A stretch of DNA of 64,000 bases, from NCBI RefSeq assembly GCF_022370635.2, contig NZ_CP092362.2, forward strand, positions 5,146,001 through 5,210,000, read 5' to 3'. The notes under the pieces were generated by a model that made no database searches, was not told the DNA's origin, and saw nothing but the letters and a program-made list of their open reading frames with translations. Of this stretch, positions 41,644 to 50,511 are shown one piece after another. The stretch comes from Mycolicibacterium crocinum. Its GTDB lineage: Bacteria; Actinomycetota; Actinomycetes; Mycobacteriales; Mycobacteriaceae. A program made the translations under genes and the position numbers. How positions within the stretch are numbered: position 1 is the first letter of the stretch; each line of letters starts with the position of its first letter.

Positions 41644-43635
41644 ATGAGTGATGGCGGCAACGCCACGCCTGGCCAGCACCGCGCCCCCGACGAGGGCGAG
41701 CGGGTAACCCGCACGCCCCGCGCTGCGGCCGGTGCCGCGCCGTGGGAACGCATCCCGGCGGCTGCCCCGCCGAGCGGGAACCACACCACGGGCGTCACCG
41801 TCGCCGACCTGATCGCCAAGGTGTCCGGCTCCCGGCCCCCGGTCGAGCCCACCCGGCACCGCGTCGAGGACGACGGTGACGACGCCACCGACCTCTTCGT
41901 CACCGACCTCACCGAACCAATCCCGGTTGTCACCGCCGCCTACGCCGACGAGGTACCCGACCTCGAGGCGATCAGCCAGGCCCGCGGTCCGCTGGCCGTC
42001 GAGCCTGACCCGGCAGTCCTGGCGCCGACCCCTTTAGAGAAAAAGAAGAAGCCCAAGTCGCGCCGCAAGCCCGTGCTGCTGGCCGGGCGATCCGCGGCGG
42101 CGATCTTCGCGGTGTCGGCGCTGGCCCTGACCGGCGGCGCCTGGCAGTGGCAATCCACCAAGAACGATCTGCTGCGCAACGTCGCGGCGCTGGACACCAA
42201 CTCGCGCGACATCATCGACCCGAACGCCCAGTTCGGCGACGAGAACTTCCTGATCGTCGGCGTCGACAGCCGCACCGGCGCCAACGGTGAGATGGGCGCC
42301 GGAACCACCGAGGATGCCGGCGGCGCCCGCTCGGACACCGTGATGCTGGTCAACGTCCCCGCCGACCGCAAGCGCGTGGTCGTGGTGTCCTTTCCCCGCG
42401 ACCTGGCCATCACCCCGGCCTACTGCCAGGCGTGGGATCCCGACACCGGCAAGTACGGACCGGTCGCCGACAAAACCACCGGCGAGATGAGCGACGACTA
42501 CCGGTACACCGAGACGAAGCTGAACTCCGCGTACTCCTATGGCGGACCGAAGTGCCTGGTCAAGGTCATCCAGAAGATGTCGGGGTTGTCGATCAACCGC
42601 TTCATGGCCGTCGACTTCGCCGGCTTCTCCAAGATGGTCGACGCGGTCGGCGGCGTCGAAGTGTGCAGCACCACCCCACTGAAGGATTACGAGCTGGGCA
42701 CCGTGCTGGAAAAAGCGGGGCGCCAGACGCTCGACGGGCACACCGCGCTGAATTACGTACGCGCCCGCCAGGTCACCACCGAGGTCAACGGCGACTACGG
42801 CCGGATCAAGCGCCAGCAGCTGTTTTTGTCCTCGCTGCTGCGCTCGATCATCTCCAAGGACACCCTCTTCAGCCTCAACAAGCTGAACAACGTGGTCAAC
42901 GAGTTCATCGACGACACCTACGTCGACAACGTCAGGACCAAGGACCTGGTCGACCTCGGCCAGTCGCTCCAGGGCGTCAACGCGGGCCGCATCACCTTCG
43001 TCACCGTGCCCACCACGGGCATCACCGACAGCGACGGTAACGAGCAACCCCGCACCCAGGACATCCGCGCGCTGTTTGATGCGATCATCAACGACGATCC
43101 GCTGCCCGGCGAGAACGACACCAATGCCACGCTGAGCCCGACGACGGCGTCGCAGAACGCACTTCAGGCCGCCAAGCCCAGCCCGGTCGAGCAGCAGGCC
43201 GAAACCACACAGACCGAATTGGTCAACGCGGTGACCACCGACCCGAACGACATCACCGTGCAGGTGTCGAATGCCACCGGCCAGGACGGGCTGGGCTCCA
43301 CCGCCGCCACCGCCCTCAAGCAACACGGCTTCCACGTGCTGACCCCGGACGATTACACGGGCAGTGTGACCGCGACGACCGTGATGTTCTCGGCGGGCAA
43401 CGAGCAGGCCGCCGCCACCGTCGCCGCTGCGTTCCCCGCCGCCCAGATGGAGCGGGTGTCCGGCCTCGGTGAAAACGTGCAGGTGGTCCTCGGACCCGAC
43501 TTCAGCAGCGTGGCCGCCCCGCCGCCGAGCGGATCCGCGGTCAGCGTGCACGTCAGCCACACCTCGAAGAGCACGCCCACCGAGCTGCCCGAGGACCTCA
43601 CCGTCACCAACGCGGCGGACGTCACCTGCGAATAA
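41644..43635 (+). CDS. LytR-CpsA-Psr (LCP) family envelope ligase with LytR_C domain
   Basis: A 663-residue membrane protein and the positional match of Rv0822c. A disordered cytoplasmic N-terminus of about 135 residues is followed by KKKKPKSRRKP and one membrane segment (about residues 141-163). The LCP catalytic domain has NFLIVGVDSRTG near 200, SDTVMLVNV near 232 and FPRDLAITP near 248. Later come YVRARQVTTEVNGDYGR near 375 and a LytR_C domain near 530-625. LCP enzymes attach arabinogalactan to peptidoglycan (family knowledge). The 230-bp gap upstream has only a weak inverted repeat (GACATC...GATGTC, 41428-41452). Confidence 0.94.
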   Translation: MSDGGNATPGQHRAPDEGERVTRTPRAAAGAAPWERIPAAAPPSGNHTTGVTVADLIAKVSGSRPPVEPTRHRVEDDGDDATDLFVTDLTEPIPVVTAAYADEVPDLEAISQARGPLAVEPDPAVLAPTPLEKKKKPKSRRKPVLLAGRSAAAIFAVSALALTGGAWQWQSTKNDLLRNVAALDTNSRDIIDPNAQFGDENFLIVGVDSRTGANGEMGAGTTEDAGGARSDTVMLVNVPADRKRVVVVSFPRDLAITPAYCQAWDPDTGKYGPVADKTTGEMSDDYRYTETKLNSAYSYGGPKCLVKVIQKMSGLSINRFMAVDFAGFSKMVDAVGGVEVCSTTPLKDYELGTVLEKAGRQTLDGHTALNYVRARQVTTEVNGDYGRIKRQQLFLSSLLRSIISKDTLFSLNKLNNVVNEFIDDTYVDNVRTKDLVDLGQSLQGVNAGRITFVTVPTTGITDSDGNEQPRTQDIRALFDAIINDDPLPGENDTNATLSPTTASQNALQAAKPSPVEQQAETTQTELVNAVTTDPNDITVQVSNATGQDGLGSTAATALKQHGFHVLTPDDYTGSVTATTVMFSAGNEQAAATVAAAFPAAQMERVSGLGENVQVVLGPDFSSVAAPPPSGSAVSVHVSHTSKSTPTELPEDLTVTNAADVTCE

Positions 43636-43729
43636 GCCGGGTCAGCGGCGCACGCGTGTGCGTTCATTCACCGGTCGTTCATCCTGCCTCGGCATACTTG
43701 GTGCACTTGCAGAAAGTAGGGTGGACGCC

Positions 43730-44395
43730 ATGCGTACCGCATACCACGAGCAGCTCGATGCTCTGACCAACCAGCTGGCCGAGATGTGTCGGATGGCCGG
43801 ACTCGCGATGGAACGAGCGACGCAGTCGCTGCTCCAGGCCGATCTGGTGCTGGCCGAACAGGTCATCACCGACCACGAACAGATCTCCGCCGCCAGTGCG
43901 CGCGCAGAGGAAGCAGCCTTCGTACTGCTCGCCCTGCAGGCGCCGGTCGCCGGTGATCTTCGCGCGATCGTCAGCTCAATTCAGATCGTTGCCGACGTCG
44001 ACCGGATGGGCGCACTGGCACTACACGTCGCCAAGATCGCCCGCCGCCGGCATCCCCAGCACACCCTGCCGGAGGAAGTCAACGGTTACTTCGCTGAAAT
44101 GGGCCGTGTCGCAGTCGATTTGGGCAACAGCGCCCGCGAGGTGCTGCTGTCCCGCGATCCGGAGAAAGCGCGCCGCATCCGCGAGGAAGACGACGCGATG
44201 GACGACCTGCACCGGCATCTGTTCACCGTGCTGATGGATCGCGAGTGGAAGCACGGCGTGGCCGCTGCGGTCGACGTGACGCTGCTGGGCCGCTTCTACG
44301 AGCGCTTCGCCGACCACGCCGTGGAGATTTCCCGTCGGGTGATCTTCCAGGTCACCGGCCGCCTGCCCGAAGAAGAGGAAATCGCGGCCACCTAG
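43730..44395 (+). CDS. phoU: PhoU/PhoY phosphate-signalling protein
   Basis: A 221-residue all-helical protein with two PhoU repeats; the metal-binding E(D)xxxD-type clusters are visible as VADVDRMGALALHVAKIA near residue 88 and RFYERFADHAVEISRRV near 192. It corresponds by position to PhoY2 (Rv0821c). PhoU proteins link the Pst transporter to the SenX3-RegX3 two-component system and inhibit signalling when phosphate is plentiful. It starts at ATG 43730 behind AAAGTAGGGTGG. It converges on the pst operon, with a strong shared terminator between. Confidence 0.95.
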   Translation: MRTAYHEQLDALTNQLAEMCRMAGLAMERATQSLLQADLVLAEQVITDHEQISAASARAEEAAFVLLALQAPVAGDLRAIVSSIQIVADVDRMGALALHVAKIARRRHPQHTLPEEVNGYFAEMGRVAVDLGNSAREVLLSRDPEKARRIREEDDAMDDLHRHLFTVLMDREWKHGVAAAVDVTLLGRFYERFADHAVEISRRVIFQVTGRLPEEEEIAAT

Positions 44396-44404
44396 AGACA
44401 TCCG

Positions 44405-44439
44405 AAAGGGCCGGTATCGCTTAGCGATACCGGCCTTTT
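44405..44439. terminator. Strong bidirectional intrinsic terminator between phoU and pstB
   Basis: GGCCGGTATCGC (44409-44420), loop TTA, GCGATACCGGCC (44424-44435) form a 12-bp perfect stem followed by TTTT. The other strand has AAAG before the stem, giving a U-tract for the opposite direction. Confidence 0.9.
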
Positions 44440-44452
44440 CGTAGCTGTGGGC

Positions 44453-45229
44453 TCAGCCGAACCGGCCGGAGATGTAGTCCTCGGTGGCTTTCTGACTCGG
44501 GTTGGAGAAGATCTTCTCGGTGTCGTCGATCTCCACCAGACGTCCCGGCTTGCCGGTGGCCTCCAGGTTGAAGAACGCGGTCTGATCGCTGACGCGCGCG
44601 GCCTGCTGCATGTTGTGCGTGACGATCACGATCGTGAACTCCTGCTTGAGCTCACCGATCAGGTCTTCGATGGCCAGCGTGGAAATCGGGTCCAGTGCCG
44701 AGCAGGGCTCGTCCATCAACAGCACATCGGGCTGCACGGCGATCGCACGGGCGATGCACAGCCGCTGCTGCTGCCCGCCGGACAGGCCGCCACCGGGCTT
44801 CTCCAGCCGGTCCTTGACCTCGTTCCAGAGGTTGGCGCCCTTCAGCGATCGCTCGCAGGTTTCGTCGAGCACCTTCTTGTTGCGCACGCCCTGCAGTTTC
44901 AGGCCGGCCACCACGTTGTCGCGAATCGACATGGTGGGGAACGGGTTTGGCCGCTGAAACACCATGCCGATGGTCTTGCGCACACCGACCGGGTCGACGC
45001 CGGAGCCGTAGATGTCCTCGCCGTCGAGCAGCACCGAACCCTCGACTCGGGCGCCCGGGATGACCTCGTGCATGCGGTTGAGCGTGCGCAGCACGGTGGA
45101 CTTGCCGCACCCCGAGGGTCCGATGAACGCGGTCACGTTGCGCGGCGGTACCGCCAGCGACACGTCGGCGACAGCATGGAACGCGCCGTAGTAGATGTTG
45201 ACGTCTTTGAGATCAAGCCGCTTGGCCAT
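44453..45229 (-). CDS. pstB: Phosphate ABC transporter ATP-binding protein PstB
   Basis: A 258-residue ABC ATPase. Walker A GPSGCGKST at residues 37-45, signature LSGGQQQRLCIA near 152, Walker B VLLMDEPCSALDP near 172 and the switch histidine in VIVTHNMQQA near 207. The RTLNRMHEVIPGARVEG segment is typical of PstB. It energises phosphate import with PstA, PstC and PstS. It is the last gene of pstS-pstC-pstA-pstB, starting 9 bp after pstA with AGGAG at the correct distance. Confidence 0.97.
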   Translation of the reverse strand: MAKRLDLKDVNIYYGAFHAVADVSLAVPPRNVTAFIGPSGCGKSTVLRTLNRMHEVIPGARVEGSVLLDGEDIYGSGVDPVGVRKTIGMVFQRPNPFPTMSIRDNVVAGLKLQGVRNKKVLDETCERSLKGANLWNEVKDRLEKPGGGLSGGQQQRLCIARAIAVQPDVLLMDEPCSALDPISTLAIEDLIGELKQEFTIVIVTHNMQQAARVSDQTAFFNLEATGKPGRLVEIDDTEKIFSNPSQKATEDYISGRFG

Positions 45230-45238
45230 CGAAGGCTC

Positions 45239-46153
45239 CTATACCTTTTTCGGGGCAAAGAATTTGGCGACGAAGCGCGCACCAACGTTGAGAACTGCGA
45301 TCAGCAGGATCAGCGTCAGCGCCGCACCCCAGAGGCGGTCGGTGGGAACGGGATTGGCGCCGGCACCGGCCGATGTCTGGTCGTACATCATGCCGGGCAG
45401 CGAGCCCATGAAGCCGTTGAACATGTCGAAGTTCATCGCCTGCGAGTAGCCCACCAGGATCAGAAGCGGTGCGGTCTCACCCATGACGCGCGCCAGCGCG
45501 AGCATCACGCCGGTGACGATGCCCGACAGGGCGGTCGGAATGACAATGCGCGCAATGGTTTTCCACTTCGGCACGCCGAGGGCGTAACTGGCCTCGCGCA
45601 GATCCATTGGAACGATCCGCAGCATCTCCTCGGTGGATCGCACGATCACCGGGATCATCAGCAGTACCAGAGCCAGCGAGACCGCGAAGCCGGAGCGCCC
45701 GAAGCCCAGGGTGGCGACCCACAGGGCGTAGATGAACAGTGCGGCCACAATCGAAGGCACACCGGTGAGAATGTCGACCATGAAGGTGGTGACCTTGCCC
45801 AGCCTCGTGCCGCCGCCGTACTCGACGAGATAGATGCCGACGAAAACGCCGACCGGGATCGAGATCGCCGCGCAGAACAGACCTTGCAGCAGCGTCCCGA
45901 TCAGCGCGTGGTAGACACCGCCGCCGGCCATGAACGCCGTCATGCCAGACTGCGAATGCGTCCACCACGCACTGTCCAAAACGATGCCGATGCCCTTGGT
46001 GATCACCGAGTACAGCACCCAGACCAGCGGCACCACGGCGACAAACACCGACAGCGTCACCAGAACCGTGGCGGCGTTGTTGGTCAGCTTGCGCCGCAGG
46101 CTCACCGACTGGAACGTGGGTGCCTTGACTGGCTTGTCCAGCGTCGAGGTCAT
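45239..46153 (-). CDS. pstA: Phosphate ABC transporter permease PstA
   Basis: A 304-residue permease with six predicted membrane segments (near residues 30-52, 85-108, 125-150, 155-175, 205-230 and 275-295). The cytoplasmic EAA-type loop is in REASYALGVPKWKTIARIVIPTALSG near 190. It forms the membrane channel with PstC. The ATG overlaps the pstC stop (ATGA), implying coupled translation. Confidence 0.96.
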   Translation of the reverse strand: MTSTLDKPVKAPTFQSVSLRRKLTNNAATVLVTLSVFVAVVPLVWVLYSVITKGIGIVLDSAWWTHSQSGMTAFMAGGGVYHALIGTLLQGLFCAAISIPVGVFVGIYLVEYGGGTRLGKVTTFMVDILTGVPSIVAALFIYALWVATLGFGRSGFAVSLALVLLMIPVIVRSTEEMLRIVPMDLREASYALGVPKWKTIARIVIPTALSGIVTGVMLALARVMGETAPLLILVGYSQAMNFDMFNGFMGSLPGMMYDQTSAGAGANPVPTDRLWGAALTLILLIAVLNVGARFVAKFFAPKKV

Positions 46154-47205
46154 CGGGCTCCCCTTCCGGCCACCGCGGCGCGAGCCGCCGAGTTGACCAC
46201 GAACGTCAGCACGAACAGCACCAAGCCGGCCGCGATGTAGGCGCCCGCCTTGTACTGGTCGTTGAATTCCGAAGCGGCCGAAGCGATCTTGCTGGCGAAG
46301 GTGTAGCCGGCGTCGAACAGCGACCAGCCGAACGCCTTCTGGGTGCCACGCAGGATGATCAGCAGTGCGATCGTCTCACCCAGTGCGCGGCCCAGGCCGA
46401 GCATCGCGCCGCTGATGTAGCCGGACAATCCGAACGGCAGCACCGTCGTCCGGACGACCTCCCAGCGGGTTGCGCCCAACGCCAGTGCGGCCTCGATCTG
46501 GCCGCGCGGCGTCTGAACGAACACCTCGCGGGTGACCGCGGTGATGATCGGCAGGATCATCACCGCCAGCACGATCCCGGCGGTGAAGATCGTGCCGCCG
46601 CCGGCCACCGACGCGTTCCCGGTGTCGAAGAGGAACAGCCAGCTGAGGTTCTTGTTGAGCCACAGCGCGAACGGCTTGAGCACCGGGGCCAGCACGTAGA
46701 GGCCCCAGACGCCGTAGATGATCGACGGCACGGCGGCCAGCAGATCCACCATGTAGCCCAGCGGCCCGGACACCCGGCGTGGGGCGTACTGCGTCAGGAA
46801 GATCGCAATACCGAGCGCCACCGGCATCGCCAGGACCAATGCGAACAGGGAGACGAACACCGTCACCTGCAGCAGGTCCAGAATGCCGAACTTCATGTGG
46901 GCGGTATCGGTGGTGACCCAGTTGCCGCCGTAGGTGAAGAAGTTCGCGTCGTTTCGCCCCAGCGCCGGTACCGCACGCCAGACGAGGAACAGGCCGATCG
47001 CGGCGATCAGCGCGATGACGAAGATGCCGGAGCCTTCGGACAGCGCCCGGAACACCCGGTCGCCGAGGCGCACCTTGGCGTGTCCGGACGGGTTCGTCGG
47101 GATCGAGGGCTTCTCGGGGAAGGGTGCGGCCACGACCTCGCCGGATCCAGCCTCAGCTGGATTTGGCCCGGGCATATCTTGGGTCACATCCACCCCATCG
47201 CTCAC
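46150..47205 (-). CDS. pstC: Phosphate ABC transporter permease PstC
   Basis: A permease of about 351 residues. A cytosolic tail of some 65 residues precedes six membrane segments, and the EAA loop is in IEAALALGATRWEVVRTTVLPFGLSG near residue 235. I prefer GTG 47205 because GGAG lies 6 nt upstream; GTG 47223 and ATG 47217 are in-frame alternatives with weaker sites. It pairs with PstA and receives phosphate from PstS. Confidence 0.95.
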   Translation of the reverse strand: MSDGVDVTQDMPGPNPAEAGSGEVVAAPFPEKPSIPTNPSGHAKVRLGDRVFRALSEGSGIFVIALIAAIGLFLVWRAVPALGRNDANFFTYGGNWVTTDTAHMKFGILDLLQVTVFVSLFALVLAMPVALGIAIFLTQYAPRRVSGPLGYMVDLLAAVPSIIYGVWGLYVLAPVLKPFALWLNKNLSWLFLFDTGNASVAGGGTIFTAGIVLAVMILPIITAVTREVFVQTPRGQIEAALALGATRWEVVRTTVLPFGLSGYISGAMLGLGRALGETIALLIILRGTQKAFGWSLFDAGYTFASKIASAASEFNDQYKAGAYIAAGLVLFVLTFVVNSAARAAVAGRGAR

Positions 47206-47250
47206 TGATCTCTCCATCGTCACCGCAATCGACCTGTCTCGCCAGCGCTG

Positions 47251-48384
47251 TTACTGAATTGCGTTGACGGCGGTGAGCAGCCGCTGCTTGAAGGCGTCCG
47301 GCAACGGGACGTAACCGGCGGCCGGCAGACCCGCCTGGCCGTCGTTGGCCGAAACCGTCAGGAACGACTTGACCGCCGCCGAGGTGTCGGCGTCGTAGCC
47401 CTTGGAGCAGACGATCTCGTAGGTCGCCAGCATCAGCGGGTAGGCCCCGGCCGCCTTCGTGGAGTACAGCGAGTTCAGGTCCAGGACCAGGTCGTTACCG
47501 TCCTTCGCGAACTTCGCGGCATCGATGCCGGCCTTGGCCGAATCGTCAGTCAGCGCCACCGGACCGCTGCCGGTGTCGATCTGGGCCATGCTCAGCTTGG
47601 CCTGGTCGGCGAAGCCCTTCTCGACGTAACCGATCGCACCGGGGGTGGCCTGGACGGCCTGCACCACGCCCGCCGTCTTCTGGGCGCCTTCGCCGGCGCC
47701 GCCCTGGAATTCCTTGCCCGCACCCTTGGTCCACGTCTGCGGAGCCGCGGCGGTCAGGTACTTCTGGAAGTTGTCGGTCGTGCCCGACGAATCCGAGCGG
47801 TAGATCGGCGTGATCTTCTGGTCCGGCAGGGAGACACCGCTGTTCAGCGCGGCGATCGCCGGATCGTTCCAGTTGGTGATGGCACCGGTGAAGATCTTGG
47901 CCAACACGTCGGCGTTGACGACGAGCTTGTCGACGCCCGGCAGGTTGTAACCCATGGCGACGGGGCCGAAGACCATCGGCAGGTTCCAGGCGGGGTTGCC
48001 ACCGCAGCGCTTGGCGGCGGGATCGACCTGATCCTTGGACAGGGGCGAGTCGGAGCCGGCGAAGTCGACCTGGCCGGCGACGAACTGGGTGACGCCCGCG
48101 CCCGAGCCGGTCGGGTTGTACGAGAGGTTCTTGCCCGGGCACTTCTGGCCCCACACCTGGTTGAACACCGCAATGGCGTTCTGCTGAGCGGTCGAGCCTT
48201 CGGCAGTCACGGCGTTCTTGCCACCACAGTCGGCCGACGCGCTGGACGAACCGGACGCCTTGGTTCCCGACGTGCCCGACGACGAGGAGTTGTTGTCGCT
48301 CCCGCAGGCGGTGAGCGTCAGGCCGGTGATGGCCGTTGCTGACGCAGTCACGAGGAACGCCTTGCCAAACCTGTTCAGATTCAC
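47251..48384 (-). CDS. pstS: Phosphate-binding lipoprotein PstS
   Basis: A 377-residue lipoprotein. The signal peptide ends in the lipobox LTAC (Cys27), followed by a Ser/Gly/Thr linker. The mature part has EGSTAQQNAIAVF near residue 63, FAGSDSPLSKDQVDP near 108 and YRSDSSGTTDNFQKYL near 192; these are the serine/threonine/aspartate loops that hold phosphate. It delivers phosphate to PstCA. It starts at GTG 48384 and is first in the operon, behind a promoter with RegX3-like repeats. Confidence 0.97.
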   Translation of the reverse strand: MNLNRFGKAFLVTASATAITGLTLTACGSDNNSSSSGTSGTKASGSSSASADCGGKNAVTAEGSTAQQNAIAVFNQVWGQKCPGKNLSYNPTGSGAGVTQFVAGQVDFAGSDSPLSKDQVDPAAKRCGGNPAWNLPMVFGPVAMGYNLPGVDKLVVNADVLAKIFTGAITNWNDPAIAALNSGVSLPDQKITPIYRSDSSGTTDNFQKYLTAAAPQTWTKGAGKEFQGGAGEGAQKTAGVVQAVQATPGAIGYVEKGFADQAKLSMAQIDTGSGPVALTDDSAKAGIDAAKFAKDGNDLVLDLNSLYSTKAAGAYPLMLATYEIVCSKGYDADTSAAVKSFLTVSANDGQAGLPAAGYVPLPDAFKQRLLTAVNAIQ

Positions 48385-48445
48385 CTATCCCACTTTCTCC
48401 AATGTTGCCCTGTTCGCCCCGGTAGGAGCACATGCACCACCCGGC

Positions 48446-48513
48446 AAGTTAGGCGTTGGTAGTGGACGGAACCCGTTCGGAATATGAACGGAAGGTGAAC
48501 AGGTAGATGAACG
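48446..48513 (-). promoter_or_regulatory. pstS promoter with RegX3/Pho-box-like direct repeats
   Basis: Reading the minus strand, three GTTCA repeats start at 48512, 48500 and 48489 (spacings 12 and 11): GTTCATCTACC, GTTCACCTTCC, GTTCATATTCC. A -10 TAACTT lies at 48451-48446, so the repeats end just upstream of the -35 region, the right place for an OmpR-type activator. RegX3 activation of pst under phosphate starvation is established in mycobacteria; the site itself is my reading. Confidence 0.75.
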
Positions 48514-48535
48514 TGGCGTTGCGCCAAACCGCTAA

Positions 48536-49504
48536 CTAGCTGTGGCTACCGTCGCAGTCAATATTTGCTGTTTCCAGGGCTTGATACGCGGTGTCGACGG
48601 TGGACACAGCAAAGCCAAGCCGCTCATAGGTTTTCACCGCGGCGGTGTTGTCGGCTTCGACGTAGAGCATGACTTCCGGCGGGCAGGAGCGCAGCGACCC
48701 GGGGGTGTCATCCGGGTTTTCCTGTGACCCCAGCCGCCGCGCGAGATGGTCGATGCCCACGACGGTCAGCAGCCGGCCCAGACCGCGGCCCTGCGCGGCG
48801 GGGTCTACTCCGACGACATAGACCTCCCCCAGCCCGGGATGGTCGGCGTGCACCTTCGTCCAGTGGAATCCGAGCAACCGGCCGGTGTCGTCGTCGAAAG
48901 CGAGGAACAGGCCCTCGGGGTCGAACCACGGCTCACGCCGTCGTTCGTCCAGATCGGCCTGGTCCCAGCCGCCCTGTTCGGGATGCCAGGAGAAGGCAGC
49001 GTTGTTGACCCGCAGCAGTTCGGCGTCGTCGGCCTCGCCCTCATAGGTGCGGATGGAGATACCGTCGGGCACGTCGGCATGCGGGACGTCGCGCAAGGTC
49101 CGGCGCATCTGCATCAATTCCCGGACCGCCGTCAGCCCGAGCGCGGCGGCCACCGCTGTGGCCGCGGGCAGGGTGCCGTGCGCCCAGAACCGGACCGGCC
49201 CGTCTGCGCGGTCAATGCCCGCGCGCAGTAAGGCCGTGCCGATGCCGCGGCGACGGGCATGTGGTGCGACGACCAGCTCGCCCATCGCGTCCTCGTCGTC
49301 GCGTCCGGGCGTCAGGTTGAGGTAGCCGATCACCTCGTCACCCTCAGAGGCAACCAGGTGGCGGGTGCGGGACAGTGGCAACTCGCGCAGCACCTGCTCG
49401 CCCACCGGGGCCAACCCGTCGGTTCGGGTGGCGGCCTCGATCAGCGCGCGCACCTGCTCCTGCTCGGCCGACGTCAGAGCGGTGCGCCAGTGCGGCGCGG
49501 TCAC
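48536..49504 (-). CDS. mshD: Mycothiol synthase MshD
   Basis: A 322-residue protein with two GNAT acetyltransferase domains. The first CoA-binding loop is RRRGIGTALL near residue 85, the second QGRGLGRLLTVVG near 236. The N-terminal copy is probably structural and the C-terminal copy catalytic, as known for MshD. It acetylates Cys-GlcN-Ins to complete mycothiol. The GTG at 49504 overlaps the glnR stop (GTGA), as in Rv0818-Rv0819. Confidence 0.95.
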   Translation of the reverse strand: MTAPHWRTALTSAEQEQVRALIEAATRTDGLAPVGEQVLRELPLSRTRHLVASEGDEVIGYLNLTPGRDDEDAMGELVVAPHARRRGIGTALLRAGIDRADGPVRFWAHGTLPAATAVAAALGLTAVRELMQMRRTLRDVPHADVPDGISIRTYEGEADDAELLRVNNAAFSWHPEQGGWDQADLDERRREPWFDPEGLFLAFDDDTGRLLGFHWTKVHADHPGLGEVYVVGVDPAAQGRGLGRLLTVVGIDHLARRLGSQENPDDTPGSLRSCPPEVMLYVEADNTAAVKTYERLGFAVSTVDTAYQALETANIDCDGSHS

Positions 49505-50316
49505 TGACTGCGCAGCGGCTGGGACATGGGCCCCGATCGCACGCTGATCGAATCGGCGATCGTGTCCTCTGCATCGTCGAACGCGTCCTCATCGTCATCC
49601 TCGGCGAAGTCCGACTCGACCGGAGCGGGACGGCCCTTGGCCGGCCGGACCGCCTTGTAACCCACGTTGCGGACGGTGCCGATCAGCGATTCGTATTCGG
49701 GTCCGAGTTTGGCGCGCAGTCGCCGCACGTGGACGTCCACGGTGCGGGTGCCGCCGAAGAAGTCGTAACCCCAGACCTCCTGCAGCAGTTGCGCACGGGT
49801 GAACACCCGGCCCGCGTGCTGGGCCAGGTATTTGAGGAGCTCGAACTCCTTGTAGGTGAGGTCCAGCGGGCGGCCGCGCAGCCGCGCCGTATAGGTGCCC
49901 TCATCGATGACCAGCTCGCCGAGGCTGACCTTGCCCGCACTCTCCTGGGTGGCGACGCCGCCGCGGCGGCCGACGAGCAGACGCAGCCGGGCGTCGATCT
50001 CGGCAGGGCCGGTGCTGGGCAGCAGGATCTCGTCGAGACCCCAGTCCATGTTGACGGCCACCAGGCCGCCCTCGTTGACGACGGCCACCACGGGCACCGA
50101 GGTGCCGGTGGTCCCGAGCAGCCGGCACAGGCCGCGGGCGGCGGCCAGGTCTGTGCGGGCGTCGACGATCGCGACGTCCGCCGAGCCGGCTTCCAGCAGC
50201 GACGAGACTTCGGTGGGTGCGGCCCGCACGGTGTGCGCGAGCAACGCCAGCGACGGCAGCACCGATTCAGGGTGCGGGTCGACGGTGAGAAGTAGCAGGT
50301 CCAACAAACTCTCCAA
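49501..50316 (-). CDS. glnR: OmpR-family regulator GlnR (nitrogen response)
   Basis: An orphan response regulator of about 270 residues. The receiver-like domain (residues 1-110) has a single conserved-type aspartate in VAIVDARTDL. The winged-helix DNA-binding domain (about 128-225) has LTYKEFELLKYLAQHAGRVF and GTRTVDVHVRRLRAKLGPE. The acidic tail is typical. No partner kinase is encoded nearby. GlnR controls nitrogen-assimilation genes in actinobacteria. The start is one of the TTG codons at 50316, 50307 or 50304; alignment with memory of Rv0818 favours 50307. Confidence 0.93.
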   Translation of the reverse strand: MESLLDLLLLTVDPHPESVLPSLALLAHTVRAAPTEVSSLLEAGSADVAIVDARTDLAAARGLCRLLGTTGTSVPVVAVVNEGGLVAVNMDWGLDEILLPSTGPAEIDARLRLLVGRRGGVATQESAGKVSLGELVIDEGTYTARLRGRPLDLTYKEFELLKYLAQHAGRVFTRAQLLQEVWGYDFFGGTRTVDVHVRRLRAKLGPEYESLIGTVRNVGYKAVRPAKGRPAPVESDFAEDDDEDAFDDAEDTIADSISVRSGPMSQPLRSQ

Positions 50317-50511
50317 TGCCCCGGATACTCATCGTCGACAGCGCCGTCGCGGTGACCTACCAGACTCATGGGCGACATATGGCCGTTACCCGGCCATGGG
50401 TCAACTAACTTTAACCCGCTACCTGCTATTTAGCTGATCTGAACGACTCAGCGCATTATCCAGGGCATGCGCGCTGCCAGCTTTGCGCCGGCCGTGGGCC
50501 AGAATGTGCAG

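Noticed and set aside
43662..43687. RegX3 box upstream of phoU
   Set aside because: There are only two GTTCA units spaced 15 bp, out of phase with the 11-bp periodicity seen at pstS, so the support is too weak to annotate.
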